64,000 bases of DNA from an uncultured Oscillospiraceae bacterium (GTDB lineage Bacteria; Bacillota; Clostridia; Oscillospirales; Ruminococcaceae): contig CAJFOX010000006.1 of assembly GCA_904397845.1 (NCBI GenBank), forward strand, positions 1 to 64,000, written 5' to 3'. The notes under the pieces are model-generated. The model worked only from the letters and a program-made list of their open reading frames with translations. It did no database searches and was not told the DNA's origin. A program made the translations under genes and the position numbers. Below, piece by piece: positions 43,782 to 51,478 of this stretch (its first letter is position 1; each line of letters begins with the position of its first letter).

Positions 43782-45014
43782 CTAATACCGATTGTCAAAA
43801 ATCCGGGTAGACTTTTTCTCACTGCGGGGCAGCTCACCGATCGCTACCGGCTTTACCGAAATAGAGATTCCAATTTTGGACTTAAACGTCATCCCAATGT
43901 TGGCGCCCAGTATCTTTCGATCCATGCCCGGCTCTGCCTCCACAAACAGGGTCATAATATCCTTTCCGTTGAGATGGTCGATCATCACCTGGTATTCACT
44001 GGAAGCACCCGGAATATCCCGCAGCAATTCGTCAATCTGGCTGGGGAAAATATTAACCCCTTTGACTTTGGTCATATCATCCGTCCGCCCAATCAGCGTA
44101 TCAATCCGTGGATACGGAGAACCGCAGGGACAATCTCCCAGCTTAAAGCGCGTCAAATCATGCGTCCGGTAACGGATCAGGGGCGCGCCTTCTTTCCGCA
44201 GGGTTGTGATAACCAGTTCGCCGATTTCTCCGTCCGGTACCAACTCCCCGGTTTTGGGATTGATGATTTCACAATAAATGTAATCATCCCAATAGTGCAT
44301 GCCGCACTCATGCTCGCAGCTCATGCCGATGCCGGGGCCATATACCTCGGTCAATCCGTAAATGTCGTACAACTGCACTCCAAGTTCTGACGCGATGCGG
44401 CGGCGCATTTTTTCCCCCCACCGCTCAGAACCAATAATTCCCTTTTTCAAGTGGATTTGCTCTCCAATGCCGCGGCGGGCAATTTCTTCCGCTAAAAGCA
44501 GCGCATAGGAAGAGGTCGCCGTCAGGACGGTGGTTTTTAAATCCATCATCATCCGCAGTTGCTTGTCGGTATTCCCCGGCCCCATGGGGACCGCCATTGC
44601 TCCCAACAGCTCTGCACCGGCTTGAAATCCAATACCCGCCGTCCACAGGCCATAGCCGGGCGTAATCTGGATCCGATCGCGCGCCGTAACGCCCGCCATT
44701 TCATAACAGCGCTTGAACATCAAAGCCCAGTCGTCGACATCCTTTTTCGTGTATGGGATGATCACCGGCGTACCGGTAGTACCAGAGGAAGAATGGATGC
44801 GTACCACCTCTTCATCCGGTACTGCCTGCAGCCCCAGCGGATAAGCATCCCGCAGATCTCCCTTCCAGGTAAAGGGCAGCTTTTCGAAATCCTCCTGGCT
44901 TTGCAGGGAATCCGGGTCAATTCCCGCAAACTTTTTACTGTAAAATCCACCCTGCCCCATCAGCTTTTTTATTTGTGCTTTGATCAGGCAAAACTGCTCT
45001 TCTTTCATTCTCAT
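43782..45014 (-). CDS. Arylacetate-CoA ligase (PaaK family)
   Basis: 410 aa from ATG 45014 (GGAGAG seven bases upstream). ANL enzyme with IHSSSGTTGTPVIIPYTKKD, GADLLGAMAVP-like GAELLGAMAVPMGPG, YDIYGLTEVYGPGIG, YRTHDLTRF, IGRTDDMTKVKGVNIFPSQID and a short C-terminal domain. Annotated as phenylacetate-CoA ligase in most genomes. A tryptophan-type T-box stands upstream and iorAB is nearby. I therefore infer that it activates indoleacetate (or phenylacetate) for reductive carboxylation, or works with the reverse oxidation. Confidence 0.9.
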   Translation of the reverse strand: MRMKEEQFCLIKAQIKKLMGQGGFYSKKFAGIDPDSLQSQEDFEKLPFTWKGDLRDAYPLGLQAVPDEEVVRIHSSSGTTGTPVIIPYTKKDVDDWALMFKRCYEMAGVTARDRIQITPGYGLWTAGIGFQAGAELLGAMAVPMGPGNTDKQLRMMMDLKTTVLTATSSYALLLAEEIARRGIGEQIHLKKGIIGSERWGEKMRRRIASELGVQLYDIYGLTEVYGPGIGMSCEHECGMHYWDDYIYCEIINPKTGELVPDGEIGELVITTLRKEGAPLIRYRTHDLTRFKLGDCPCGSPYPRIDTLIGRTDDMTKVKGVNIFPSQIDELLRDIPGASSEYQVMIDHLNGKDIMTLFVEAEPGMDRKILGANIGMTFKSKIGISISVKPVAIGELPRSEKKSTRIFDNRY

Positions 45015-45116
45015 GTCGCAACTCTCCATTTTTCAAAAATAGCCAAAACAGGAGACTGTGGCGATTTTGGCAGTACCGCTTTTGTTCCGCCGCAAAGCCA
45101 AACCAGCTGCCAGGCA

Positions 45117-45382
45117 ACAAAAAACACCTGCCTTTTGCAAGGACAGGTGTCAAGCCTGCGGTACCACCTTGTTTGCGCAGAAAATCCGCGCCCGCTCATC
45201 AGGATGCGCCATCACGCCCCCAGCCCTTAACGCGGGCAGACGTTGCGGGATACTAAGCGCTATCCAGCGCTTTTCATCGCACCCTCAGGAGTCCATTTAT
45301 CTGCCGCGCTTTTCCTCCGGGTTCTCAGCCTTCCCGAATCTCTGTGGGCGCTGTCGGCAGTTTTACTTCTCCGTCAACGGTT
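45117..45382 (-). promoter_or_regulatory. T-box riboswitch, tryptophan type (specifier UGG)
   Basis: Minus-strand RNA. Lower stem GGAG/CTCC; specifier loop with AGTA on the 5' side and ATAA-A-TGG-A on the 3' side; upper stem CTGCC/GGCAG; AGAGA and GGCTGAGA in the distal part. Downstream is the T-box GGTGGTACCGCAGGC (45154-45168) and the terminator ACACCTG...CAGGTGT with a T-run (about 45118-45150). TGG occupies the same place as CTC in the other T-box, one A before the lower stem. UGGU fits tRNA ending ACCA, or GCCA by a wobble pair. Confidence 0.9.
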
Positions 45383-45388
45383 TCTTTC

Positions 45389-45417
45389 ATTAAAGCACGT
45401 TTGCAGGAAATTGTCAA
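45389..45417 (-). promoter_or_regulatory. Promoter of the tryptophan T-box
   Basis: TTGACA (45412-45417), 17-base spacer, TTTAAT (45389-45394) on the minus strand. Confidence 0.75.
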
Positions 45418-45697
45418 CCCGGCAAAGCAAATATGTATTCCCCTTTCAAAATAAGTAGTGATGATCTATATTCCGTCAGTTTCACGAAACACGGCAAACG
45501 AAGGCACTGGATTTATAGGCAGCGTGTAGAATACTGTATCATAAAAATGAACAGATTTCAGCAAAACACATATTACAGTCTATCAAAGAAAAAGCTGACT
45601 ACAGGCTGAAATGTTATGGCTTTGTTGGCAGCTCCATGGTATAATCGTCTCAAAATTACATGAACAAAGCGACATCAGAATTGGAGAGGATCATTTT

Positions 45698-46123
45698 ATG
45701 AAGCAATTTGGTGTTCAAATGATAGATCATTCTATTTCATCACAATGGTGGAAAAAAATAATGGAACATTTTGTGAGAGTTGGAGATGCGTTTGAAATTC
45801 GCTGTTGGAGAGAGGAAGTTGCCGAGATTAGGGAAGCTTCTCTATATGGTACTGCCGTTGGTGATAAATATGAAGTGTCTATCAAAGGAACCATAACAAA
45901 AGAACTACTTGAAAAATTGCTGATAGAAGAACCTGCAGATAAAAGCATCTATAACAAAATGACAAAATATTTTGCAATTCATGTGGAAAATGATTTATGC
46001 GATATTTGGAGCGAGCATTACGGGACGGAGATGATAATAGATATCATAGCCGATGCGGATATAGAATTTTTTGAGCAAGCAATGAGGCAATATCCCGAAA
46101 GTTTTAGCACCAAGATAAGCTAA
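45698..46123 (+). CDS. AT-rich orphan gene, function unknown
   Basis: 141 aa from ATG 45698 (GGAGAGG upstream). Soluble and acidic; Trp-rich patches are SQWWKKIMEHF, EIRCWREE and DLCDIWSEHYG. No signal, membrane helix or Cys motif. Base composition is clearly more AT-rich than the genes on either side, and it points against both neighbours, splitting the ligase from iorAB. This suggests acquisition by transfer. The size would suit an immunity or nuclease-inhibitor type protein, but I cannot assign it. Confidence 0.6.
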   Translation: MKQFGVQMIDHSISSQWWKKIMEHFVRVGDAFEIRCWREEVAEIREASLYGTAVGDKYEVSIKGTITKELLEKLLIEEPADKSIYNKMTKYFAIHVENDLCDIWSEHYGTEMIIDIIADADIEFFEQAMRQYPESFSTKIS

Positions 46124-46182
46124 CAACAACTTTCCATTTATCGGGGAGTTTACTACTAAATGAAACAATTGCATACCATAAA

Positions 46183-46223
46183 CCGAGGGCGGCCGTTTTC
46201 AAATAAAAAATGGCCGCCCTTTT
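46183..46223 (+). terminator. Terminator of the orphan gene
   Basis: GAGGGCGGCC and GGCCGCCC arms, loop of about 17 bases, followed by TTTTAT. Confidence 0.75.
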
Positions 46224-46369
46224 ATCGTATCTACAGGCAGGTATTCCGTTAAAATGACGGAAATTTTCAAAATCCCTTAAAATTACTACTTTCTTTTAAA
46301 AGGGAGAATATGTGCTACATTTACCAGGTTCTGATCTTTCAGCTCATTCTCTGCTCCCGGCTATAAAAG

Positions 46370-46969
46370 TCAGACCTCTTTTTCCATTTGTTCCCGGGCC
46401 GCCTGCTCACCGAGCTGCAGCGCTTTGCGATTCATATCGTGAAACCTAACCGGAATCCTGCGCCGGATCGTTTGCTGCATCTGCTCCAGCGAAAATGGCA
46501 GCGCCCCGCTGCCGATGGCGGCCCCAAGCAGCGCCACATTCAGTACCTTGGGAGAGCCGCACTGCCCGCAAATCAGATCCGTATCCACAGCAATAACCCT
46601 GCCGGCATGATGATGTAAAAATTCCAGCATCGATTCACTTTCGTAGTCAAAACCGGACAAGGAAGCCGTTACCGGCTTGATCGCCTTTTTCGCCGCAACA
46701 ACAGTCCCTGTGCATTTTAAATATGGCAGGCAGCGTACTGCTTCTGCCGGTTCAAAGCCCAAAATCACATCTGCTGTACCATAGGGGATCAACGGAGAAT
46801 ATACCCTATCGCCAATCCGGACATGACTGACCACACAGCCGCCGCGCTGCGCCATGCCGATCGTCTCAGCGGTGCGGGCCTTCCACCCCTGCTCCATTGC
46901 CGCCTGCGCCAGCAGTTTGGAAGCCAGTACCGTACCTTGTCCGCCAACTCCCGCAAGCAAAATGTTCAT
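46370..46969 (-). CDS. iorB: Indolepyruvate ferredoxin oxidoreductase, beta subunit
   Basis: 199 aa from ATG 46969, overlapping the iorA stop by one base (TGATG). Gamma-type domain of 2-oxoacid oxidoreductases: NILLAGVGGQGTVLASKLLA, then AQRGGCVVSHVRIGD. With IorA it interconverts aryl pyruvates plus CoA and aryl-acetyl-CoA plus CO2 using ferredoxin. The direction depends on redox state. Confidence 0.93.
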   Translation of the reverse strand: MNILLAGVGGQGTVLASKLLAQAAMEQGWKARTAETIGMAQRGGCVVSHVRIGDRVYSPLIPYGTADVILGFEPAEAVRCLPYLKCTGTVVAAKKAIKPVTASLSGFDYESESMLEFLHHHAGRVIAVDTDLICGQCGSPKVLNVALLGAAIGSGALPFSLEQMQQTIRRRIPVRFHDMNRKALQLGEQAAREQMEKEV

Positions 46970-48774
46970 CAAGCCTCTTCTCCTCCCTTCCGGATAGCGC
47001 CAACCGGGCAGACCTGTGCGCAAAGTGTACACCCATAACACATGTCTGGCTCAATCTTCGCTTTCTTATTTTCCATCACCAGCGCCGGGCAACCCAATTC
47101 CCGAACGCACCTGCCACAGCCGATGCAGGTTTTGGAGTCTACCATATGTACGGCATCCGGTTTTCCCAACGCCACGCAGGGAGACTCGAAGATTACTGCG
47201 GAAACGCCGCGAAATGCCGCGGCCTCCTGCACTGTTTGTATTGCCGTCCTCAAATCCAGCGGATTCACACGGCGGACAAAAGATACCCCTGCCGCCTCCA
47301 GCATTTTCGAAATACTGATCTTCTGTGTAAATTCTCCCATCACCGTCTTCCCCGTGCCCGGATGAGGCTGATGACCGGTCATTGCCGTAGTGGAATTATC
47401 CAGAACAATCAGTACAATATCCGCATCGTTATAAACGGCATTCACCACTCCTGTCAGCCCGGAAGCAAAAAAGGTAGAATCTCCAATAAAGGAAAAATTT
47501 ACCGCATCAGGTTCCACTCGATGCAATCCCTGGGCAACGGTGATTCCTGCCCCCATGCACAAGCAGGTATCTACCATATCCAGCGGGGCGGCGTTACCAA
47601 GCGTATAGCAGCCGATATCACCGGAAAAAACAGCCTTTTTCCCCTTCATAGCCTGCTTGACCGCATAAAATGAGGCGCGGTGCGGACAACCGGCACAAAG
47701 CACCGGCGGCCGAACCGGAAGGGTCGGGAGGTCTTTCAAAGAAGGAACCGAAGATTCTGGCAGATCCAGATAATGGCCTATCCGATCTCTGGCGATTTCT
47801 ACCGATAACTCCCCTGCATTTGGCATATCCCCGGTCAACTTCCCCTTTATGGTTACATTCAAATGATGTTTTCCACACAGATAGGTCAATTCCCGTTCTA
47901 TCACAGGATCCAGTTCTTCCAGAACCAATACTTCCTCCAACCCATCTAAAAAGGAAAGCGCCAGCGCCTCGGGGAAGGGATGCGGCGTGCCCACCTTTAA
48001 AAGCTTCGGCTCCTGTCCCAACAATTGCAGCGCTTCCTTCGTATAAACGTAGCTGATACCGCCGGTGGCGATCCCTTTTCTTCCCGCCCCTTCCAGGAAG
48101 TTAAACCGGTATGTGGAAAAAGTCTCCCGCAGTTTTTCGTTTCGTGCCTCTATTTTCTGATGATTTTGATAGGTTAACCTGGGGAAAATGACCCAGCGGG
48201 AAGCATCCTTTATAAATCCTTCCGGTGTAATTCTTTTAGAGCAATCTTCCATTTGCAGAGAAACGCATCCATGGCAAACCCGAGTAGTCGGCCGGAATAA
48301 AACCGGCGTGCCCAGCTGTTCGGACAATGCAAAAGCATCGCCAATCATCTGATAGGCCTCTTCCGGCGAAGAAGGGTCAAATACCGGCAGTTTGGCAAAT
48401 TCGGCAAAATGCCGGGTATCCTGCTCCGTTTGGGAAGAGATTGGGCCCGGATCATCTGCCACTACCACTACCATGCCACCCTTGACCCCCACATAGGTCA
48501 AGCTCATCAGCGGGTCGGATGCCACATTAAGCCCTACCTGCTTCATAGTGACCATCGAGCGAGCTCCAGCATAAGCGGCACCAGCCGCAGCTTCCATTGC
48601 CGCCTTTTCATTAACCGACCACTCAACGTAAACCCCTTCGCCTTTGTTTTTCGCCACTGTCTCCAAGATTTCGGTAGACGGCGTTCCGGGATATCCGAAA
48701 ACAAACCCCACCCCAGCGTGAAGTGCTCCCAAGCCGATAGCTTCATTGCCCATCAGCAATTTTTCTTTCACCAT
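46969..48774 (-). CDS. iorA: Indolepyruvate ferredoxin oxidoreductase, alpha subunit
   Basis: 601 aa. Pyrimidine domain YPGTPSTEILET, TPP domain with CAGCPHRASFYAVKQ, GDIGCYTLG, and the Mg/TPP stretch FIGDSTFFASGLTGVVNAVYND. The C-terminus binds two [4Fe-4S] clusters (CIGCGRCVRELGCP and CYGCTLCAQVCPVGA). AAGGAGG precedes ATG 48774. It handles aryl pyruvates. No T-box sequence is present in its 460-base upstream gap, so it is not directly under the tryptophan T-box seen at 45 kb. Confidence 0.95.
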   Translation of the reverse strand: MVKEKLLMGNEAIGLGALHAGVGFVFGYPGTPSTEILETVAKNKGEGVYVEWSVNEKAAMEAAAGAAYAGARSMVTMKQVGLNVASDPLMSLTYVGVKGGMVVVVADDPGPISSQTEQDTRHFAEFAKLPVFDPSSPEEAYQMIGDAFALSEQLGTPVLFRPTTRVCHGCVSLQMEDCSKRITPEGFIKDASRWVIFPRLTYQNHQKIEARNEKLRETFSTYRFNFLEGAGRKGIATGGISYVYTKEALQLLGQEPKLLKVGTPHPFPEALALSFLDGLEEVLVLEELDPVIERELTYLCGKHHLNVTIKGKLTGDMPNAGELSVEIARDRIGHYLDLPESSVPSLKDLPTLPVRPPVLCAGCPHRASFYAVKQAMKGKKAVFSGDIGCYTLGNAAPLDMVDTCLCMGAGITVAQGLHRVEPDAVNFSFIGDSTFFASGLTGVVNAVYNDADIVLIVLDNSTTAMTGHQPHPGTGKTVMGEFTQKISISKMLEAAGVSFVRRVNPLDLRTAIQTVQEAAAFRGVSAVIFESPCVALGKPDAVHMVDSKTCIGCGRCVRELGCPALVMENKKAKIEPDMCYGCTLCAQVCPVGAIRKGGEEA

Positions 48775-49160
48775 TTAGACCTCCTTGCTTTTCATCCCGC
48801 TACAATATGAGTCATCAAGTAAAAAATTGTCCATGACGACCTCTAAAACCGACTGGTTTTTGTTGCGGCAGGGAAAGGGCCATTGGAACAAAAACAGCTT
48901 AAAAACCCATTTTTTGCCCTGAATAAAAACTTATCTCATACCACTGCTACTCTCGCCCTTCCAGATGCAACCGCACCGGATCTCCCAATAAATATTTGCC
49001 GTTTCACTGTGGTTATTTTTTATTATACGCTGATCCTTTGTTTTTTGCAATGAAGGCCTGTTACCTCCAAAGTCATCGCTATTTTTTCCAGAATTTTTAC
49101 CAAATCTACGGTTTTATTTTTGTGACCCCTCCTGATAAAATACCATTTCAGTCTCATCCA

Positions 49161-49195
49161 ATAGAAAAGCCTCCTGCGTTCAGGAGGCTTTTCTC
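49161..49195 (-). terminator. Terminator of the DtxR-family gene
   Basis: AGAAAAGCCTCCTG and CAGGAGGCTTTTCT arms. The rest of 48775-49160 shows no gene or clear motif. Confidence 0.88.
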
Positions 49196-49233
49196 TACTC
49201 TTACAATCTGTCAATTCCACAAAACCAAGTGAA

Positions 49234-49605
49234 TTATTTCCTCTGTTTGGATATATGCTCCTTTAATTTTTCAAAGGTTTCACTACTGATATCATGCTCA
49301 ATCCGGCAGGCGTCTTTCGTAGCGATTTTCTCCGGAACCCCCAGCGCCATTAACCACTCGCTGAGCAGACGGTGCCGCTCATAAATCCGTTCGGCAATCT
49401 CACGGCCTGCATCGGTCAGTTCGATCCATCCTTCCTTCTCCATGTGGATGTATCCATTTTCCCGCAGAAGGCCCATCGCCCTGCTGACACTTGGCTTGGA
49501 AAATTCCATATACCGTACAATGTCAATCGACCGTACCGCGCCCTTTGTCTGCTTTAAAATAAGAATGGTTTCCAAATAATCTTCCGCAGACTCTTGTATC
49601 TTCAT
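49234..49605 (-). CDS. DtxR/MntR-family metal-dependent regulator
   Basis: 123 aa from ATG 49605 (GAGGAGG upstream). Winged helix ESAEDYLETILILKQ and SIDIVRYMEFSKPSVSRAM, then a short dimerisation/metal domain with RHRLLSEWLMALGV and CRIEHDISSETFEKL. There is no SH3 domain, so it is of MntR length. It senses Mn or Fe. No target gene is adjacent. Confidence 0.9.
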   Translation of the reverse strand: MKIQESAEDYLETILILKQTKGAVRSIDIVRYMEFSKPSVSRAMGLLRENGYIHMEKEGWIELTDAGREIAERIYERHRLLSEWLMALGVPEKIATKDACRIEHDISSETFEKLKEHISKQRK

Positions 49606-49685
49606 AAAAGCGCCTCCTCTCTGTTTATCTCCAATCATCTCTTCGAAAATCCAAAAATTCCCAAATCATTTTGTATATCTGTTTT

Positions 49686-49714
49686 ATTTTATCATATTTT
49701 TTCTTTTTTCACAA
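49686..49714 (-). promoter_or_regulatory. Promoter of the DtxR-family gene
   Basis: TTGTGA (49709-49714), 17-base spacer, TAAAAT (49686-49691) on the minus strand. Confidence 0.55.
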
Positions 49715-49765
49715 GTAAACTGTACAAATCCACACCAGGTGCAAAACCGCTGTGTATAGCAAAAA

Positions 49766-49792
49766 GCGTTGACATAATATGTCAACGCTCCT
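49766..49792 (-). terminator. Terminator of abrB
   Basis: AGCGTTGACAT and ATGTCAACGCT arms around AAT, followed by TTTTTG on the minus strand. Confidence 0.8.
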
Positions 49793-49807
49793 AAGAAAGC
49801 AAGCCAT

Positions 49808-50047
49808 CTATTTTTTTAGCTCTGCCAAACAATTCGCACAAATATTCTTTCCTTTATATACCACCGTATCCACTGATTGATTGCAAAAAATACAGGCGGG
49901 TTCATATTTTTTCAAAATAATTTTATCCTCATCCACATAAATTTCCAGCGCATCTTTTTCCTTGATATCCAAATTTCTTCTCAATTCAATTGGCAGAACA
50001 ACACGGCCCAGCTCGTCCACTTTTCTCACAATGCCTGTCGCTTTCAT
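49808..50047 (-). CDS. AbrB-family transition-state regulator with zinc ribbon
   Basis: 79 aa. SpoVT/AbrB swapped-hairpin DNA-binding domain (MKATGIVRKVDELGRVVLPIELRRNL...). A C-terminal zinc ribbon follows (ACIFC...NICANC), as in clostridial AbrB proteins. In Bacillus, AbrB represses post-exponential genes until Spo0A switches it off. GAGGAG precedes ATG 50047. Confidence 0.92.
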   Translation of the reverse strand: MKATGIVRKVDELGRVVLPIELRRNLDIKEKDALEIYVDEDKIILKKYEPACIFCNQSVDTVVYKGKNICANCLAELKK

Positions 50048-50092
50048 TTCGATTTCTCCTCGTTTTATTTTTGTTCAGCAATTCTATAAAAT

Positions 50093-50121
50093 ATCATATA
50101 CAAATTCACAAAATTTGTCAA
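50093..50121 (-). promoter_or_regulatory. Promoter of abrB
   Basis: TTGACA (50116-50121), 17-base spacer, TATGAT (50093-50098) on the minus strand, in an AT-rich leader. Confidence 0.7.
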
Positions 50122-50231
50122 ATTAAATTGTTGGTTTTCGCAAAAAAATTAATATTTGTTGTTTTACTTTTAGGTATTTTGCTGTATTTCTTTTGTTAAA
50201 ATCAACAAATTTGTATAATTCTTTTTAGGAA

Positions 50232-50260
50232 TCATATTTTGTTTTTTCCCGCGATACATA
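50232..50260 (+). promoter_or_regulatory. SigmaE-type promoter of spmAB
   Basis: TCATATT (50232-50238) fits the sigmaE -35 KMATATT; exactly 14 bases later GATACATA (50253-50260) resembles the -10 CATACAnT. Start near 50268. In Bacillus spmAB belong to the sigmaE regulon. Confidence 0.6.
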
Positions 50261-50281
50261 TAGGACAAAGGGGGAATTGGT

Positions 50282-50860
50282 ATGATGTCTTGGCTTTTTA
50301 CAGGTATGCTGGTTTTTTCCCTGCTTTTTGGAATCTTAAACGGCCGGATGGAGCAGGTATCGATCGCCGCCGTCAACGACTGTTCCAATGCTGTTACTTT
50401 GGTGATTCAGCTGGCAGGTGTTATGTGTCTTTGGAGCGGACTTATGCGTATTGCAGAATCCTCCGACCTAACTGGCAAGTTAAGCCGTCTGTTTCAACCC
50501 GTGATGAAGCTTCTGTTTCGTCGTCTGCCAGTCGATTCCAAAGCGACAAAAGCCATTGTGATGAATTTAACTGCAAATCTGCTTGGGTTGGGGAATGCAG
50601 CCACACCTTTGGGGATTGCCGCCATGAAAGAACTGGAAAAAACTTCTCAGCGAAAAGGGGTTGCCTCTGATGAAATGGCTATGTTGGTAGTCTTAAATAC
50701 CGCCTCTCTTCAGCTGATTCCCACTACCACTGCCGCACTGCGCCTTGCCAATGGAAGCACAGCGCCGATGGAAATTCTTCCAGCAGTCTGGCTTGCGTCG
50801 TCGGTATCCATTCTTGCCGGCATTTTAACCGCTAAATTTCTGTCCGGCCGGTTTCGTTGA
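50282..50860 (+). CDS. spmA: Spore maturation protein A
   Basis: 192 aa with about five helices and a nucleoside-recognition (Gate) domain. Diagnostic stretches are NDCSNAVTLVIQLAGVMCLWSGLMRIAE and MNLTANLLGLGNAATPLGIAAMKELE. AAAGGGGG precedes ATG 50282. Required with SpmB for spore-core dehydration in Bacillus. Overlaps the leader of spmB. Confidence 0.93.
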   Translation: MMSWLFTGMLVFSLLFGILNGRMEQVSIAAVNDCSNAVTLVIQLAGVMCLWSGLMRIAESSDLTGKLSRLFQPVMKLLFRRLPVDSKATKAIVMNLTANLLGLGNAATPLGIAAMKELEKTSQRKGVASDEMAMLVVLNTASLQLIPTTTAALRLANGSTAPMEILPAVWLASSVSILAGILTAKFLSGRFR

Positions 50861-50874
50861 AGGGGATAACTGTT

Positions 50875-51396
50875 ATGAATCAAATCTCACATTATATCCT
50901 GCCCGTTGTTATTGTAATCATTGTTGGATATGGGTTGATCAAAAGAGTCCCGGTGTTTGATTGTTTTTTGGAAGGAGCCAAAGAAGGCCTTACCGCATCG
51001 GTTCAGATCCTGCCCGCCCTGATTGCGCTGATCACGGCAGTGGGAATGTTTAAAGCATCCGGCGCGCTGGATATCTTCACCTATGCCCTGCGTCCTTTCG
51101 CGAACCTTCTGCACTTGCCGCAGGAAGTCATTCCACTGGCGATTCTCCGCCCTATTTCGGGAAGCGGTGCTTTGGTCATTTTTCAGGATATTTTACAGCA
51201 ATATGGACCTGACAGTTTTGTGGGACAGGTCGCCAGTGTAATGCAGGGATCCACTGAAACCACATTTTACACCATTGCTGTCTATTATGGCGCTATAAAG
51301 GTGCAAAAAACCCGCCATACCCTTCCATCAGCGCTCACTGCGGACATCGCCGGCTTTTTTATGAGTGCAGTGGCTGTCAGGCTTCTCCTGTTTTAG
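50875..51396 (+). CDS. spmB: Spore maturation protein B
   Basis: 173 aa from ATG 50875 (AAGGGG upstream). The second Gate half includes FLEGAKEGLTASVQILPALIALITAVGMFKASGALD and LRPISGSGALVIFQDIL. The two genes form the usual pair; the first Gate protein ends 14 bases before this start. Confidence 0.93.
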   Translation: MNQISHYILPVVIVIIVGYGLIKRVPVFDCFLEGAKEGLTASVQILPALIALITAVGMFKASGALDIFTYALRPFANLLHLPQEVIPLAILRPISGSGALVIFQDILQQYGPDSFVGQVASVMQGSTETTFYTIAVYYGAIKVQKTRHTLPSALTADIAGFFMSAVAVRLLLF

Positions 51397-51423
51397 CGGA
51401 TTGCTATAGGTCCTTTAGGCTAG

Positions 51424-51466
51424 AAAAAACCAGAGGAAAGACTTTTGTCTTTCCTCTGGTTTTTCT
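51424..51466. terminator. Bidirectional terminator
   Basis: AAAAACCAGAGGAAAGAC and GTCTTTCCTCTGGTTTTT arms between spmB and glgA. Confidence 0.92.
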
Positions 51467-51478
51467 TGTTTAATTGGA

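Noticed and set aside
48775-49160. Possible T-box upstream of iorA
   Set aside because: The invariant GGTACCGC element and a terminator hairpin are absent from this gap, so no T-box is called.
50093-50160. Spo0A box in the abrB leader
   Set aside because: TTTGCGAAAA resembles TTTGTCGAAAA but misses a base of the core, so I do not call it.
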